Origin: Ruminococcus sp.
GTDB taxonomy: Bacteria; Bacillota; Clostridia; Oscillospirales; Ruminococcaceae
DNA length: 64,000 bases
NCBI GenBank assembly: GCA_020860605.1
Contig: JAJBTZ010000024.1
Coordinates: forward strand, 1-64,000
Reading direction: 5' to 3'
In this document: positions 52,459 through 63,200 of the stretch, piece by piece
Position numbering within the stretch: position 1 is the stretch's first letter
Layout of the letters: each line of letters opens with the position of its first letter
Translations under genes and position numbers: made by a program
Notes under the pieces: model-generated
Database searches by the model: none
What the model was told of the DNA's origin: nothing
What the model saw: only the letters and a program-made list of their open reading frames with translations

Positions 52459-52608
52459 CTTTCGTGTTGAGAAATTGAGCTACCATAAAATTTACTCCGA
52501 TAAAACAGTTAGCATATTTGCACCGGTTACTTTTCACTTTTGCACATTGGTTTAACCAATACTGTCCTAACGGATGGCAGTATTTACAAGATGTATGTGG
52601 AGGAAGTC

Positions 52609-53907
52609 ATGCATATTAATCATGAGGTTATATATGGAAATTTGCTTGAAAAGAATACCCCACCACAGGATACGTTGAAATCAGTAATAAAGATTAATGG
52701 TAAATTTCAGGGTCAAGATAGTGCCTTCGGTATATCTGAGGAGGTGTTGAGTAAGCATATTTTGCTTGTTGGTGGGACAGGAAGTGGCAAGACCAATCTG
52801 TTTTATCATATGGTAAAACAGCTCAAATCTAAAATGACACAAGATGATGTCATGCTTATATTTGATAGTAAAGGGGATTTCCACAAGAAGTTCTTTTCTG
52901 ATAGGGATGTGCTTATAGGTAATTCTGCTCAATATAGAAAGCAATCTGAAAAATGGAATTTATACGAAGAGATCATTGCGGACGGTAAAAGCTACGTATC
53001 CGTTTCGCAGAACACGCAAGAAATATGCAAATCCCTTTTTGCAAAGCTTATTGAGAAAAATAACAGTAACCCGTTCTTTCCAATGGCAGCAAGAGATCTA
53101 ATGGCTTCAATCATTATTGCTTTGGTTCGGAATGGAGTTGTTCCTGACAATCGGGATATAAAAGAATATATTGAATCTGTATCTGCAGATGATATTAGGT
53201 CTCTTTTGGGACAGCATAGAGATCTCACGTCAGTTGCTTCGTACATTGGGGGCAAATCTGGTTCTCAGACTCAAGGAGTTCTATCAGAAATGTATTCTGT
53301 TGTTCGAGATATATTTACTGGGGTATTTTCAGACTCTGGGGACTTTTCTATGCGTAAGTTTGTTCGCCAAAAAGGAGGGCGAACTGCATTCATTGAGTAC
53401 GATCTTGCTATCGGTGATGTCCTTTCACCTGTGTATACTTTATTGTTCGATCTTGCATTAAAAGAGGCTCTTGGTAGAACTGCAACACAAGGAAATGTAT
53501 ACTTAATAGCAGATGAATTAAAGCTCTTGCCTAATTTGCGACACCTCGAAGATGGAATTAACTTTGGACGCAGTCTCGGAGTAAAAATATTAGCTGGTCT
53601 GCAGAGCATTGATCAGTTGAACGCAAATTATGAAAATGAGGCAAAGGCTCGAAACGCTGTGTCTGGCTTTTCTTCTGTTTTCGCTTTCCAACAAAATGAC
53701 TATAACACCAGAGAATATATTAGTCAATTAATGGGGAGAAATATGATTTTGGAGACCTTCACAGAAGCTGATGGAAAAATTCAGTACCAAAAGCGAGAGG
53801 GTTACGCTGTGGAAGATTGGGACTTAACTTCCTTATCTGTTGGCGAAGCTGTAGTAAAATTGCCATCGATTTCGCCTTTCCGATTTAAATTCGACCTTTT
53901 CAAGTAA
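52609..53907 (+). CDS. HerA/VirD4-like hexameric ATPase
   Basis: A 432-residue P-loop motor of the FtsK/HerA/VirD4 class. Walker A GGTGSGKT is at 55-62, Walker B VMLIFDSKGDF near 86. FPMAARDLMASIIIALVRNG (about 160) and the second acidic strand YLIADELKLLP (about 300) follow, then the motif YNTREYISQLMGRN typical of VirD4-like proteins. No transmembrane helices are present, unlike true conjugative coupling proteins, so it is a soluble motor acting on DNA or protein. Start ATG 52609 has GGAGG 5 nt upstream; the frame extends to a TTG at 52540 without support. It lies next to a P-loop-less paralogue. Confidence 0.85.
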   Translation: MHINHEVIYGNLLEKNTPPQDTLKSVIKINGKFQGQDSAFGISEEVLSKHILLVGGTGSGKTNLFYHMVKQLKSKMTQDDVMLIFDSKGDFHKKFFSDRDVLIGNSAQYRKQSEKWNLYEEIIADGKSYVSVSQNTQEICKSLFAKLIEKNNSNPFFPMAARDLMASIIIALVRNGVVPDNRDIKEYIESVSADDIRSLLGQHRDLTSVASYIGGKSGSQTQGVLSEMYSVVRDIFTGVFSDSGDFSMRKFVRQKGGRTAFIEYDLAIGDVLSPVYTLLFDLALKEALGRTATQGNVYLIADELKLLPNLRHLEDGINFGRSLGVKILAGLQSIDQLNANYENEAKARNAVSGFSSVFAFQQNDYNTREYISQLMGRNMILETFTEADGKIQYQKREGYAVEDWDLTSLSVGEAVVKLPSISPFRFKFDLFK

Positions 53908-53942
53908 CTATTTTGGAGCTTCGTTTGTTGGGAGGATAGGTT

Positions 53943-55319
53943 ATGAGCTTATTTGGGAATAATTATAACAGTTCTTCGTCTACCTCACTATGGACTGGCA
54001 ACATGATATTCATGGCGATGAGAAATGCCAGGACAAAAAAAGAAGTTCGAGAATTGTATAATCGTGCCTCGGAGGCAAATTTTAAAAATAGAGCAGTAGC
54101 TATTCTTCCAAGCATTAGCAAGCAACAGCTACTTCTTACATCCAGCGATTCTAGTGAAAACGACATATATGATTATCAGACAAATAGTAATACTGCAGCG
54201 TTGGATTTTATTTACGGTGAATCTGATGACCCAGAGGGTACAATAGTTTCCGGCGGTAGAACAATAGATAGGGTACGTTCCCTTATTCCATTTGTGCATA
54301 AATCCCAAGCACAAGCAATCCCTGTTTTTGTTATTTATACTGGTAATGCTGATTTAGATAGCATGATTCAAAATCATAGTAGAGATTGTGAGTATGTTTC
54401 AAGAAATGGCACATATTATGATGTCTTTCGTGGATTACCAGTAGAAGACATTGCATATTTGCTTTATGAATCGATGCCTCAAATTAATATGAAACCTGCT
54501 GCTGAATCTCTTTTACGCGCTCTGCTTGAAGTACTTTCTCGCACAACAGGTAATATTACTATTCCAAATTTAGCGAGGTTTTCTCTACCATCCTTGAAAA
54601 CCAAGATAGATGAAATGCAAAAGGCTGGTCAATTATCATCAGATGAGTATGCTGAGATTAATCGTTACTATATGTCTGGTTCTGTTGAAAGTGACTCGGT
54701 TCGCGTTTTTTTGAATAAGCTGAATAGACAGTTTGAAAGTGTATACGGACAGCAATCACAAAGAGCGTGTAATATTAAGCGATTAATTAATCAAAAAGGC
54801 GTTATTGCTATTGATATTGGAAGTCCTGGCAATGATATATTGCTTTCACTTGTAATTAATCACCATCTCTTATTGCAGTCTCAAGGTCGAGAGTTTGCGA
54901 TATTGTTTGACAATGTGCCTCTGTCGAAGATTCCTAGGTTTTCTGAACTTACTAGTTGTAAAGCGTGTGCTGTAAGTAATGGAGATTTTATTTCTTCTTT
55001 GCATGGAGGAGAAAGACGTGGAGAAGACTTATTTTCAGAAGTCACTGGAATTGTCAGTAAGGTAGTGCTGTTTAAGCATACATCAGGTGCTTCGTGCAAA
55101 AAATGGTCGGAGTATTTAGGCTCGTACAACAAGATTCACATTAGATATACCATATCCCAAGGAAATACATTTATGAATTTAAATGATTCAAGGGGATTGT
55201 CAGTGGAAGAAAAAGAAGAACCTCGTGTAAGAGCTGAAACAATAAGTAGACTTCCCGATGGATTGGCATGTATTCATGCAGCAAATGGCACCTTATTTGC
55301 AGAGATCACAGATCTTTAA
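53943..55319 (+). CDS. Pseudo-ATPase paralogue of the HerA/VirD4-like protein
   Basis: A 458-residue protein that follows the neighbour's architecture element by element. The P-loop position has SGGRTIDRVRSL without GKT (about 104); the Walker B strand position reads VFVIYTGNADLD. MKPAAESLLRALLEVLSRTT corresponds to the FPMAARDLM helix, FAILFDNVPLSKIP (about 320) to YLIADELKLLP, SCKKWSEYLGSY to YNTREYISQLMG, and SRLPDGLACIHAANG to LSVGEAVVKLP. The ATPase residues are missing, so it is probably a regulatory or structural subunit of a mixed ring. This rests on my eye alignment. GGAGG precedes the ATG; the gap to the ATPase gene is 35 bp. Confidence 0.65.
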   Translation: MSLFGNNYNSSSSTSLWTGNMIFMAMRNARTKKEVRELYNRASEANFKNRAVAILPSISKQQLLLTSSDSSENDIYDYQTNSNTAALDFIYGESDDPEGTIVSGGRTIDRVRSLIPFVHKSQAQAIPVFVIYTGNADLDSMIQNHSRDCEYVSRNGTYYDVFRGLPVEDIAYLLYESMPQINMKPAAESLLRALLEVLSRTTGNITIPNLARFSLPSLKTKIDEMQKAGQLSSDEYAEINRYYMSGSVESDSVRVFLNKLNRQFESVYGQQSQRACNIKRLINQKGVIAIDIGSPGNDILLSLVINHHLLLQSQGREFAILFDNVPLSKIPRFSELTSCKACAVSNGDFISSLHGGERRGEDLFSEVTGIVSKVVLFKHTSGASCKKWSEYLGSYNKIHIRYTISQGNTFMNLNDSRGLSVEEKEEPRVRAETISRLPDGLACIHAANGTLFAEITDL

Positions 55320-55359
55320 TTTGGGTTCAAATAATAATTTGATGACAGGAGGAATCAAA

Positions 55360-56175
55360 ATGAACGAAAAGAATCAATTTGACGTAAATCCAGAATACAT
55401 GGTGAATTCTGCGATTGACGAAAATAATGTACCAGATTGTTTGGATGCTGACGCTAAAGAAGCAGTAATTCCAGTCGAAAACAGCGAACAGAAGGCGGAT
55501 GATTGCATTAGCGATGAGCAAAGTGCTGAAAGAAACTCCCATACTATTGCTCCTAGTGTAGATCCTGCAATTTTCCAGCAGGAAGATGTAGCTACAGACA
55601 AAGTGGGATTCGAACTTGAAAAAATCAGTTCTGACATTGCAGAGTCTGCTGAAATAAGTAAAAAAATATTCGCTGAAATTCGTGAGATACACAAATTATA
55701 TCACAACGAATTTGCTGGTCGGCTGAAATCTATGCAAGACGAGCTTGATACTTACCATAAGGCAGAACGAGGACGTGCCTTTGATGATATTCTTTCTGCA
55801 ATTGCTCGCATATATGGTAACAACGAGACCCTTGTTGATGAAATTGCTGATTCTAAAACACAAAAGCATGTAAAGTATATGTTGTTGGATATTTTGGATT
55901 TGCTCGAAGAATATGGTGTGCAGAGACTCAAGAGTAACCTTGGCGATAAGAGAAACACTCGTCATTGCCAAGTGTTAGAAAGAATCCCCACGGATGACCC
56001 CGCACTACATGATACCATTGTTGCAAGTCATAATTCAGGCTTCTACAAAGAGAATAGGACAATCATCAAAGAGATGGTTGACATATACGTGTATGAACAA
56101 CCTATAACAGTTGAAATTGAAGAATCAACGCCATTATGCAACGTTGATGATACAAGCATAGAATTAGATAATTAA
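55360..56175 (+). CDS. GrpE-like nucleotide exchange factor
   Basis: A 271-residue protein. An acidic disordered N-terminus (1-85) precedes a long coiled coil (about 90-150, AEIREIHKLYHNEFAGRLKS), a helical segment (MLLDILDLLEEYGVQRLKS) and a GrpE-like beta part near 205-245 (LERIPTDDPALHDTIVA, then NSGFYKENRTIIKEMVDIY), mirroring the GrpE order. GrpE swaps ADP for ATP on Hsp70. Its location directly before two hsp70 genes (19 bp) supports this. Start ATG 55360 with AGGAGG; the frame extends upstream without a ribosome site. It is longer and more divergent than housekeeping GrpE. Confidence 0.72.
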   Translation: MNEKNQFDVNPEYMVNSAIDENNVPDCLDADAKEAVIPVENSEQKADDCISDEQSAERNSHTIAPSVDPAIFQQEDVATDKVGFELEKISSDIAESAEISKKIFAEIREIHKLYHNEFAGRLKSMQDELDTYHKAERGRAFDDILSAIARIYGNNETLVDEIADSKTQKHVKYMLLDILDLLEEYGVQRLKSNLGDKRNTRHCQVLERIPTDDPALHDTIVASHNSGFYKENRTIIKEMVDIYVYEQPITVEIEESTPLCNVDDTSIELDN

Positions 56176-56194
56176 AAATTAGGAGGAAATTAAA

Positions 56195-57904
56195 ATGGCA
56201 AAGGTATACGGTATTGACTTAGGAACTACATATTCTGTTATTGCGACTTTGGATGACAATGGAATGCCTGAAATTGTTGTGAATCAGGATGACGGAAGCA
56301 ATTTGCTGGCTTCTGCGGTCTATTTTCAGGATGGTGGAGACCCTGTAGTAGGTGAGGTTGCGAAAAATCAAAAGGATATTGAGCCGGAGAGAGTTGTTGA
56401 ATTTGTGAAGCGTTATATAGGTAAGTCTGACGCACCTACTTATGAATTTGATAATATAACGTATAATCCGATTACTGTTTCTTCGCTTATCTTAAAAAGG
56501 ATGAAAGAATATGCTAATGCTCAAGGACACGATGTCAAAGATGTGGTTATTACTTGTCCTGCGTATTTTGGCAACGAAGAGCGTGCTGCTACAAAGCAAG
56601 CTGGCTTGATTGCAGGACTTAATGTTCTTAATATCGTAAACGAGCCAACTGCAGCTGCTCTAAATTATTGTTGTCGTGAGTTCAAAGAAAATAGAAAGAT
56701 TATGGTGTATGATCTTGGCGGAGGTACCTTTGATATTACGCTTTTTGACTTTAGTGTTGATGAAAGTGGTAATGCTCTTATCGATATTATTGAAACAGGC
56801 GGAAACGACAGACTTGGTGGCATCGATTGGGATGCTCGTATGTATGATTATATGTGTGAGAAGTATGCTTTTGAAAATGGCATAAGTCAAGATGACTTGG
56901 ACGTTGAGGTACAGCATAAAATTAAGGCTCAAACAGAGCAGGCAAAGAAGGATCTGTCTACTCTTCAAAAGAAGAGTTATACCATCAGCTATGATGGCGA
57001 CAGAACTCGTATTGAACTTACGCGTGAAGATTTTGAAAGCCGCACTCAGGATTTAGTGGAACAGACAATGGACTTCGTAAGCACTCTTCTCGAAAATGCG
57101 GGGCTCTCTCCTAATGATGTTGATGTCGCTCTTTTAGTTGGTGGTTCTACGAGGATGCCGATGATTAAAGATGCTGTAGAAGCTGTGTTTCCTAATAAAG
57201 TAAGGGTTGAAGATCCGGATCTTGCTGTTGCAAAAGGTGCTGCATTGGCTGCTGCTATTCAGTGGAATGAACGTATTCGCCAGATTATTGACAATGATGG
57301 AGAAACTGTGGCAGATCCTGTCAATCCAGACGAGAAAATAGATACTAACCTCCCGACTTCTGCAGCGGAAGCGAAAGGTGCAGAAATTGCAGTTATAGAC
57401 ATTATGGATGGAGGAACAGTTAGTGACAAGTTGACTCGCTCATTAGGCCCAGCTGTCTTTATTGATGAGGAACACTACATGATCGATAATCTGCTTTTTG
57501 TTGGTGATGAGATTCCTGCAGAGGCTGAAGCCGTTTATGGCACTCGTGTAGATAATCAAGCTGAGATTAAGATTAAAGTCTTTGAGAATGTTGTAACAGA
57601 TAGAGAGAATAAGTATGTCAAGCCATCTATTGATGAAAATGGTGATGAACAGTATACAGACCCTGCTTTAAAAGTCAAGATGATTGGTGACTTACGTATG
57701 GAACTTCCCCCGTATACAGTTAAAGGCACTCCTATACGTGTTGTTTTCCGTTCAAGTGCAATCGGTTTGGAAGTGACTGCTACAAATCTAGAAAATGGAG
57801 AATCCGCGAACACCACTATTACTACTGCAAACACTATGACTGCAAATGAGCTTGATGAAGCAAGAACACGTTTTGCAAACATAAAAACTAGCGGACAGAT
57901 TTGA
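56195..57904 (+). CDS. Hsp70-family protein 1, lidless DnaK-like
   Basis: A 569-residue Hsp70. The nucleotide-binding domain is canonical: phosphate 1 YGIDLGTTYS (residues 5-14), phosphate 2 VYDLGGGTFDITL (about 170-182), adenosine LLVGGSTRMP (about 312) and NEPTAAALNY. The C-terminal ~170 residues are beta-rich and resemble a reduced substrate-binding domain, but the helical lid and the EEVD-type tail are missing. Housekeeping DnaK is about 610-640 residues. No CIRCE element is present. AGGAGG precedes the ATG. It is a dedicated, not a general, chaperone by context. Confidence 0.88.
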   Translation: MAKVYGIDLGTTYSVIATLDDNGMPEIVVNQDDGSNLLASAVYFQDGGDPVVGEVAKNQKDIEPERVVEFVKRYIGKSDAPTYEFDNITYNPITVSSLILKRMKEYANAQGHDVKDVVITCPAYFGNEERAATKQAGLIAGLNVLNIVNEPTAAALNYCCREFKENRKIMVYDLGGGTFDITLFDFSVDESGNALIDIIETGGNDRLGGIDWDARMYDYMCEKYAFENGISQDDLDVEVQHKIKAQTEQAKKDLSTLQKKSYTISYDGDRTRIELTREDFESRTQDLVEQTMDFVSTLLENAGLSPNDVDVALLVGGSTRMPMIKDAVEAVFPNKVRVEDPDLAVAKGAALAAAIQWNERIRQIIDNDGETVADPVNPDEKIDTNLPTSAAEAKGAEIAVIDIMDGGTVSDKLTRSLGPAVFIDEEHYMIDNLLFVGDEIPAEAEAVYGTRVDNQAEIKIKVFENVVTDRENKYVKPSIDENGDEQYTDPALKVKMIGDLRMELPPYTVKGTPIRVVFRSSAIGLEVTATNLENGESANTTITTANTMTANELDEARTRFANIKTSGQI

Positions 57905-57935
57905 CCAATTAAGATTTTTTGAGGAGGCTTGTGCA

Positions 57936-60185
57936 ATGAGTATATCGGTAGGAATAGATCTTGGGACGACGTTTTCGGCAGTAGCCTATATCGATCCGAA
58001 GAGCAAGTCTCCTCAGATTATACCAAACAGAGAAGGCAAGAAAATTACCCCATCGGTTATTCAATTTCTTGATGGTGAGATGATTTTCGGCAGCGAGGCT
58101 GAGGATGCTTATAATGCAGGTGAACCCAATTGTGTTGCTACTTTCAAGCGTGAAATGGGCAATGATGAACCATACTGTTACATCGATGGTGTTCCCTATA
58201 CCTCCGAAAAACTATCCAGTTTACTTCTGCGGTATCTTAAAGAAAACGCAGAAGAAGTGTTAGGTGAGTCTATCAAGGATGCAGTAATCACAGTTCCTGC
58301 TTACTTCTATTCTCGTGAACGTGAAGCAACATACAGAGCTGCTGAAGCTGCAGGTTTGAAAGTAAAGAAGATTATCGATGAACCTAATGCGGCGGCAATG
58401 GCATATGGGCTTACCAACTGGCGTGAAAATGCAAACATCTTAGTCTATGATTTAGGTGGTGGTACTTTTGATGTGACGCTTGTCCACATGGGCAAGAACG
58501 GAGAGTTATCAACCATAACTACAAGAGGAAATCACCAGCTTGGAGGACGCGATTGGGATAATAGAATCGAAGATCTTCTGTTTGATCGCTTTGAAAGCGA
58601 AACCGATCTTGACCTTCGATCAGACCCTGATTTGTCCGCAATTATCCGTGGAATGTGTGAGGATGTTAAAAAGAATCTCTCTGTAATGACGACAGTAAAG
58701 GCAACCGCTTCCTTCCCGAATTTTGGTAGAGCTAGTGTATTAATTTCTCGTCAAGAATTCGAAGAAAGTACGTCTGATCTTCTTGAACGTACAGGTTCAT
58801 TGTGCCAAGCTGTACTTGATGAAGCGGGTATTACTATAAAGAACGTAACAGATATTCTACTTGTAGGTGGTTCTACAAGAATGCCTCAGGTATCCAACTA
58901 CATTCAAAAATTGTTTGGCAAGAAGCCAATAACTCATGTTAATCCTGACGAAGCTGTCGCGTTAGGTGCAGCAATACAATCATCAAAGAAGAATACTGAA
59001 TATGCATCTTTGTCTGTTCAAGTTGTAGAGGGCAAAAAAGTAACTGATAGAAGTAAATCTGGGTTGAACAATTTCGTGGCGGTTAAACCTGCACATAAGC
59101 TTGATAGCATTAACTCGTTAAGCTTGCGCGAAACAACTGCACATGCTCTTGGAGTTGTAGCAGTAAATGACGAAGAGAATTGTTATTATAACGAAGTTAT
59201 TATCCCAGCGAATCATCCTCGCCCAGTAAGAGCTGCTAAGAGATTTAGGTATTATACATCGTCTACTTCGAATAATACCTTGGATGTATATATGGTTCAG
59301 GGTGATAATCCAAACCCTACAGACTGCATTATTCCCTATAAGTATGTTGTATCTGGCATACAACATGTGAATAAAGGCGAGAAGATTGGCACGGTTATTA
59401 GAGTTCAGTACAGTTACGATGATAATGGGATTATTCATGTGCAAGCACGGCAAGGAGATTCTAATAGAGATTTGCCAATAAGAAAAGACGATGCTCCGCG
59501 TGACATATCCAAGTTTGGGCACCCAATAAACAGTGCAGATAATAAACGTGATTCTTCCATGGGGTTAATGATGAACCACGGTGGTTCAGGTGGAGTAATT
59601 CATAAGTACAAAGCCGTAACTTTCAGCAATGTTGAATGGGAAAAATACGATAACATACCCGTTCATCCTAGCGGAGCTGAGTTTAATGAGCCAACGATTC
59701 ACGTTGTTGCCAATGAAAAACAGATTGAGTTTCACGGTTATAATGTCAGTCAGATGGATGAGGGAGTTACCTACACTATTGATAGTAATGATGATTTTGA
59801 AATCGAGTGTAATATTGACACCTCGACTATTCAGCCTCATCCGGGTGGTTTCTTGAAAATATTGTTAGGAATCATTTCTGCTAATCTTAATCAAAATGGT
59901 GGCAACATCTTGCTTGATGGTGAAGGAGTTGCTATGGTTGGTTCCAAATTTAATTTGAAAATGTCTCTATCTGATGGCGGTCACTATGAGGTCTATGTTG
60001 ATGGGAAACTCGTTGGTTCAAAGGTTCATGAAACATCTGGAGGCGTGGATGTGACCTTTGGCTTTGAGCATGATTCACACTGTTGCTCAATTCTATCACA
60101 CGCATATATTTCAAATATTGATATGATGCAGTGTGCTGATAGCGGAGAAGACGAAAGCGCGGAAACACCGACTTGGGATGACTAA
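57936..60185 (+). CDS. Hsp70-family protein 2 with lectin-like C-terminal extension
   Basis: A 749-residue Hsp70. The nucleotide-binding domain carries VGIDLGTTFSAVAY, YDLGGGTFDVTLVH (about 170), LLVGGSTRMPQVS (about 308) and DEPNAAAMAYG. A beta-type substrate-binding-like region follows (about 390-530). The last ~200 residues are unusual: strands such as IHVVANEKQIEFHGYNV, GHYEVYVDGKLVGSKVHE and VTFGFEHDSHCCSILSH look like a jelly-roll/LamG-type binding domain. There is no lid. GAGGAGG precedes the ATG. The two Hsp70s are only distantly alike, so they probably have different clients. Confidence 0.86.
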   Translation: MSISVGIDLGTTFSAVAYIDPKSKSPQIIPNREGKKITPSVIQFLDGEMIFGSEAEDAYNAGEPNCVATFKREMGNDEPYCYIDGVPYTSEKLSSLLLRYLKENAEEVLGESIKDAVITVPAYFYSREREATYRAAEAAGLKVKKIIDEPNAAAMAYGLTNWRENANILVYDLGGGTFDVTLVHMGKNGELSTITTRGNHQLGGRDWDNRIEDLLFDRFESETDLDLRSDPDLSAIIRGMCEDVKKNLSVMTTVKATASFPNFGRASVLISRQEFEESTSDLLERTGSLCQAVLDEAGITIKNVTDILLVGGSTRMPQVSNYIQKLFGKKPITHVNPDEAVALGAAIQSSKKNTEYASLSVQVVEGKKVTDRSKSGLNNFVAVKPAHKLDSINSLSLRETTAHALGVVAVNDEENCYYNEVIIPANHPRPVRAAKRFRYYTSSTSNNTLDVYMVQGDNPNPTDCIIPYKYVVSGIQHVNKGEKIGTVIRVQYSYDDNGIIHVQARQGDSNRDLPIRKDDAPRDISKFGHPINSADNKRDSSMGLMMNHGGSGGVIHKYKAVTFSNVEWEKYDNIPVHPSGAEFNEPTIHVVANEKQIEFHGYNVSQMDEGVTYTIDSNDDFEIECNIDTSTIQPHPGGFLKILLGIISANLNQNGGNILLDGEGVAMVGSKFNLKMSLSDGGHYEVYVDGKLVGSKVHETSGGVDVTFGFEHDSHCCSILSHAYISNIDMMQCADSGEDESAETPTWDD

Positions 60186-60242
60186 AAGGTGGAAATGACA
60201 CTTTTCCCAGATTCATTATAAAACTGGAGGGTACATAAAGTA

Positions 60243-63200
60243 ATGGCAAATTATGATTTCTTTGATTTGACGGGATTGCCGTTTGACCCGCCAGAAAAAT
60301 CGGCAAAAAAAGTTAAAGCCTCCATAGATAAAAAGATCAAAGAAATGGGAACTTCACTTGGTAGTGAAAGCCAACAGGAAAAGCGCGATGAGATAAACGG
60401 ACAAATTAAGTTTCTTAACGATACTGCAGCGACAATTTTTGCTCCAGACGGTAAAAAGGTTGTCGAGAGTACTTATTCTGCATTAGCAGAAAGTAGAACC
60501 CAATCGGAAATTGCCAAATTAAAAGCAACAGCAAATCTCATGGCTCTGACAGGAAAGGTCATTACTGAAGCAGCGATAAGAGATTTTCGCAAAGAGAGAA
60601 AACTTTCTGACGATCACGTTCGGGAGGTATTTGCAAGTCTTGGTTTTACTATTAAGAGCTTTGAGGGAATAGATGTAGCAAGCTTATTTCCAAGGCAAAT
60701 TAAAAAGACAGATGAGTATATCTCTGCTTTGAGTAAAACTAAGGATCCAAACCCGAACGGGGCAGATACCTCTTTGGTCGTTGATCTTTATTCCTTTGCT
60801 GCTTACTTGATGGATGAACCAGAAAGTGCAGTTGTTTATCATGGAAAAACCACAAATGAATTGTTGAGTATATTCGATTCATTCTCAAAAAAGTTCTCAC
60901 AAAGAAACGATAACCTAGGAAAACTTTGTGCCTCGATTGCAACGGCAGCGAAGACGTATGTCTTTAACTCTGACGAAAACCGTGGTAAATATGAATTCCA
61001 TCTAAAATATAAGACTCCCGTACTTGACAGCTTGTTTGATTCGATGAGGGGTGTACCGGAACAGGTTTTATTGGAATCTGGCTTTGCAGAACCATGTATA
61101 AAGCAAATCGCAGAAACTTTGAATTGTAGCTATGAGATTGCTCTTGCTGTGTATAACAAAGAAGGAAATGTTTTATACTCTCCCAAGACATCGGTGTATC
61201 TTGTTAAGTGTCAGTTTTGCGGAACGATGAATCAGTATCCATCAGAGCAAGATGCGATTAAATCAAACTCATGTTCAAATTGCAAAAAAGAACTTTTCAA
61301 GAAGTGCAACAAGTGTGGCAGAATGGTGCTTGCATCATTGGATAAGTGCCCGCATGTGGATTGTGGATTCGTTTTTGCTAGCGCGACGCTATTTAGTAAA
61401 TATTATTCCTTGGCTGAGCAAGCATTACGCAAAAGTGACTTCGAACTTGCTAGGAAGTATTTGTTTGATGCCCAATCTGCGGATCCGAGCGAAAAGCGTC
61501 GTATTGAGCAACTAACATCAAAGATTAACTCCGAAGAAGAGCGGTATAAGAAGCCTTTGGGAGAGCTTAGAGCATTGATTTCAGCAAAAATGTTTGTTAA
61601 GGCTCAGGAAGAATTGCCATGGATTATTCAGAAATATCCGAATTTAAACATAACCGATATTGAGAAAACTATCATTGAAAACATTGCGAATGCCGATTCG
61701 TCTTTTGTCTCTGCTCAACGGCTTACAGCATCAAAGCGAGCGGACGCGTGTATGTTGATATTGCAACGGTGTGCAGATCATAAACCATCTATTAATTTTC
61801 TCCGTGCGACTCAGCCAGTCCCTTGTAGTGATTTAAAATTATCCGTGAATACTAGGAAAGGATGTATAAATGTTTCATGGGCGATTTCTGAAGAACAAGG
61901 GGTAAAATACTGCCTTGTACGCAAGAATGGGAAGACTCCTTCAGCAAGTATCTCCGATGGAACACTGTTATTAGATAATGTTGATTCATCGTTTTTCTGC
62001 GATGAGACTGTCACGTCAGGATGTACATATACTTACTCTTTGTTTGTATCCAGGATGGATGTATTTTCTGATGCGACATTTAGAACAGCTGTCCTTTATT
62101 CTGATGTAAAAAACTTGAATATAACTCAAGTTGGAAAATCAATACGTTTAACTTGGGATATGCCAGATAACAGTATGGGTGCAACAATCACGAGAACAGC
62201 AAATGGTAAAACAACAGTTTTGTCTCGCACTGCACATGGTAGCTTTGAGGATTCTGACATTCAATATAGAGTTTCATATGCTTATAATGTAACAGTGAAT
62301 TATGCGAATTCTATTAGAAGTCCTGGAGTTGAAGCTGTAATCACTCCACTGGTAATAATTGATTCTTTCCAGATTAAGGTAGCTCATGTTAAGGATGATG
62401 TGTACAAAGTTTCGTGGGATATTAAAAGTCCCAGTATAGATTTAAGGATAATGGTTAATAGAACATTAGTTAGCCAATGTAATTCTGATGTAAGTTTCAC
62501 TCAAGTTTCTTTGCCTAGAGAAGGATTTAATGTTATTACTGTTATGGCATACTCTGGCGGAAAATGGATTGAAAGTGAAAACAGTATTCAAGTCAACACT
62601 TTTTCGCCCTGTCCTATTGATAAGAAACGGACTGAACTGGTTGAAGAAAGTATAACTACTCCCAGTGGTATTGTTAATAGTGTAAACCTAAAAATACGGC
62701 TTTCAAAAGAAATTCCCAATAATGTTGTTGGATTTTATTGTACTGTTCGAACTTCAACATCTGCATCTAGATGGGCAACCCTTGAGGAAATAGGAACAGC
62801 CAATGATGTAAGAAGAATAGGCATAAAAGAATACAAAAATAATAATGGAATTTTAATATCGGAGTCAGTTACGAATGAAAGGACGTTTTACATTTCCGTG
62901 TTCACAATATATGATGTTAGAGGTAAAGAAATTATTTCTGATCCTAAAACGGCTAAGGTGGATAGAATGCTTTCTGCTGACTTGTTCTGGAAAGTATCAA
63001 AAGGACTCTTTGGCTCGCTTAAATTAACATTTTCCATTGCTGGCAACCGACCTATAGATCGTATACCAGAGCTTGTCTTATGTGGTTGCAATGACGGGGA
63101 GTTTCTTACGGCTTATGATGATTCCAAGGCTGTTGAACTCAAACACATAAATTCTCTTGACCTCGAAGAACCACAAGATAATTATACAAAAAGTTATGAA

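Noticed and set aside
60243..60470. Calling the scaffold N-terminus a true J domain
   Set aside because: The HPD tripeptide needed to stimulate Hsp70 is missing, so only J-like is stated.
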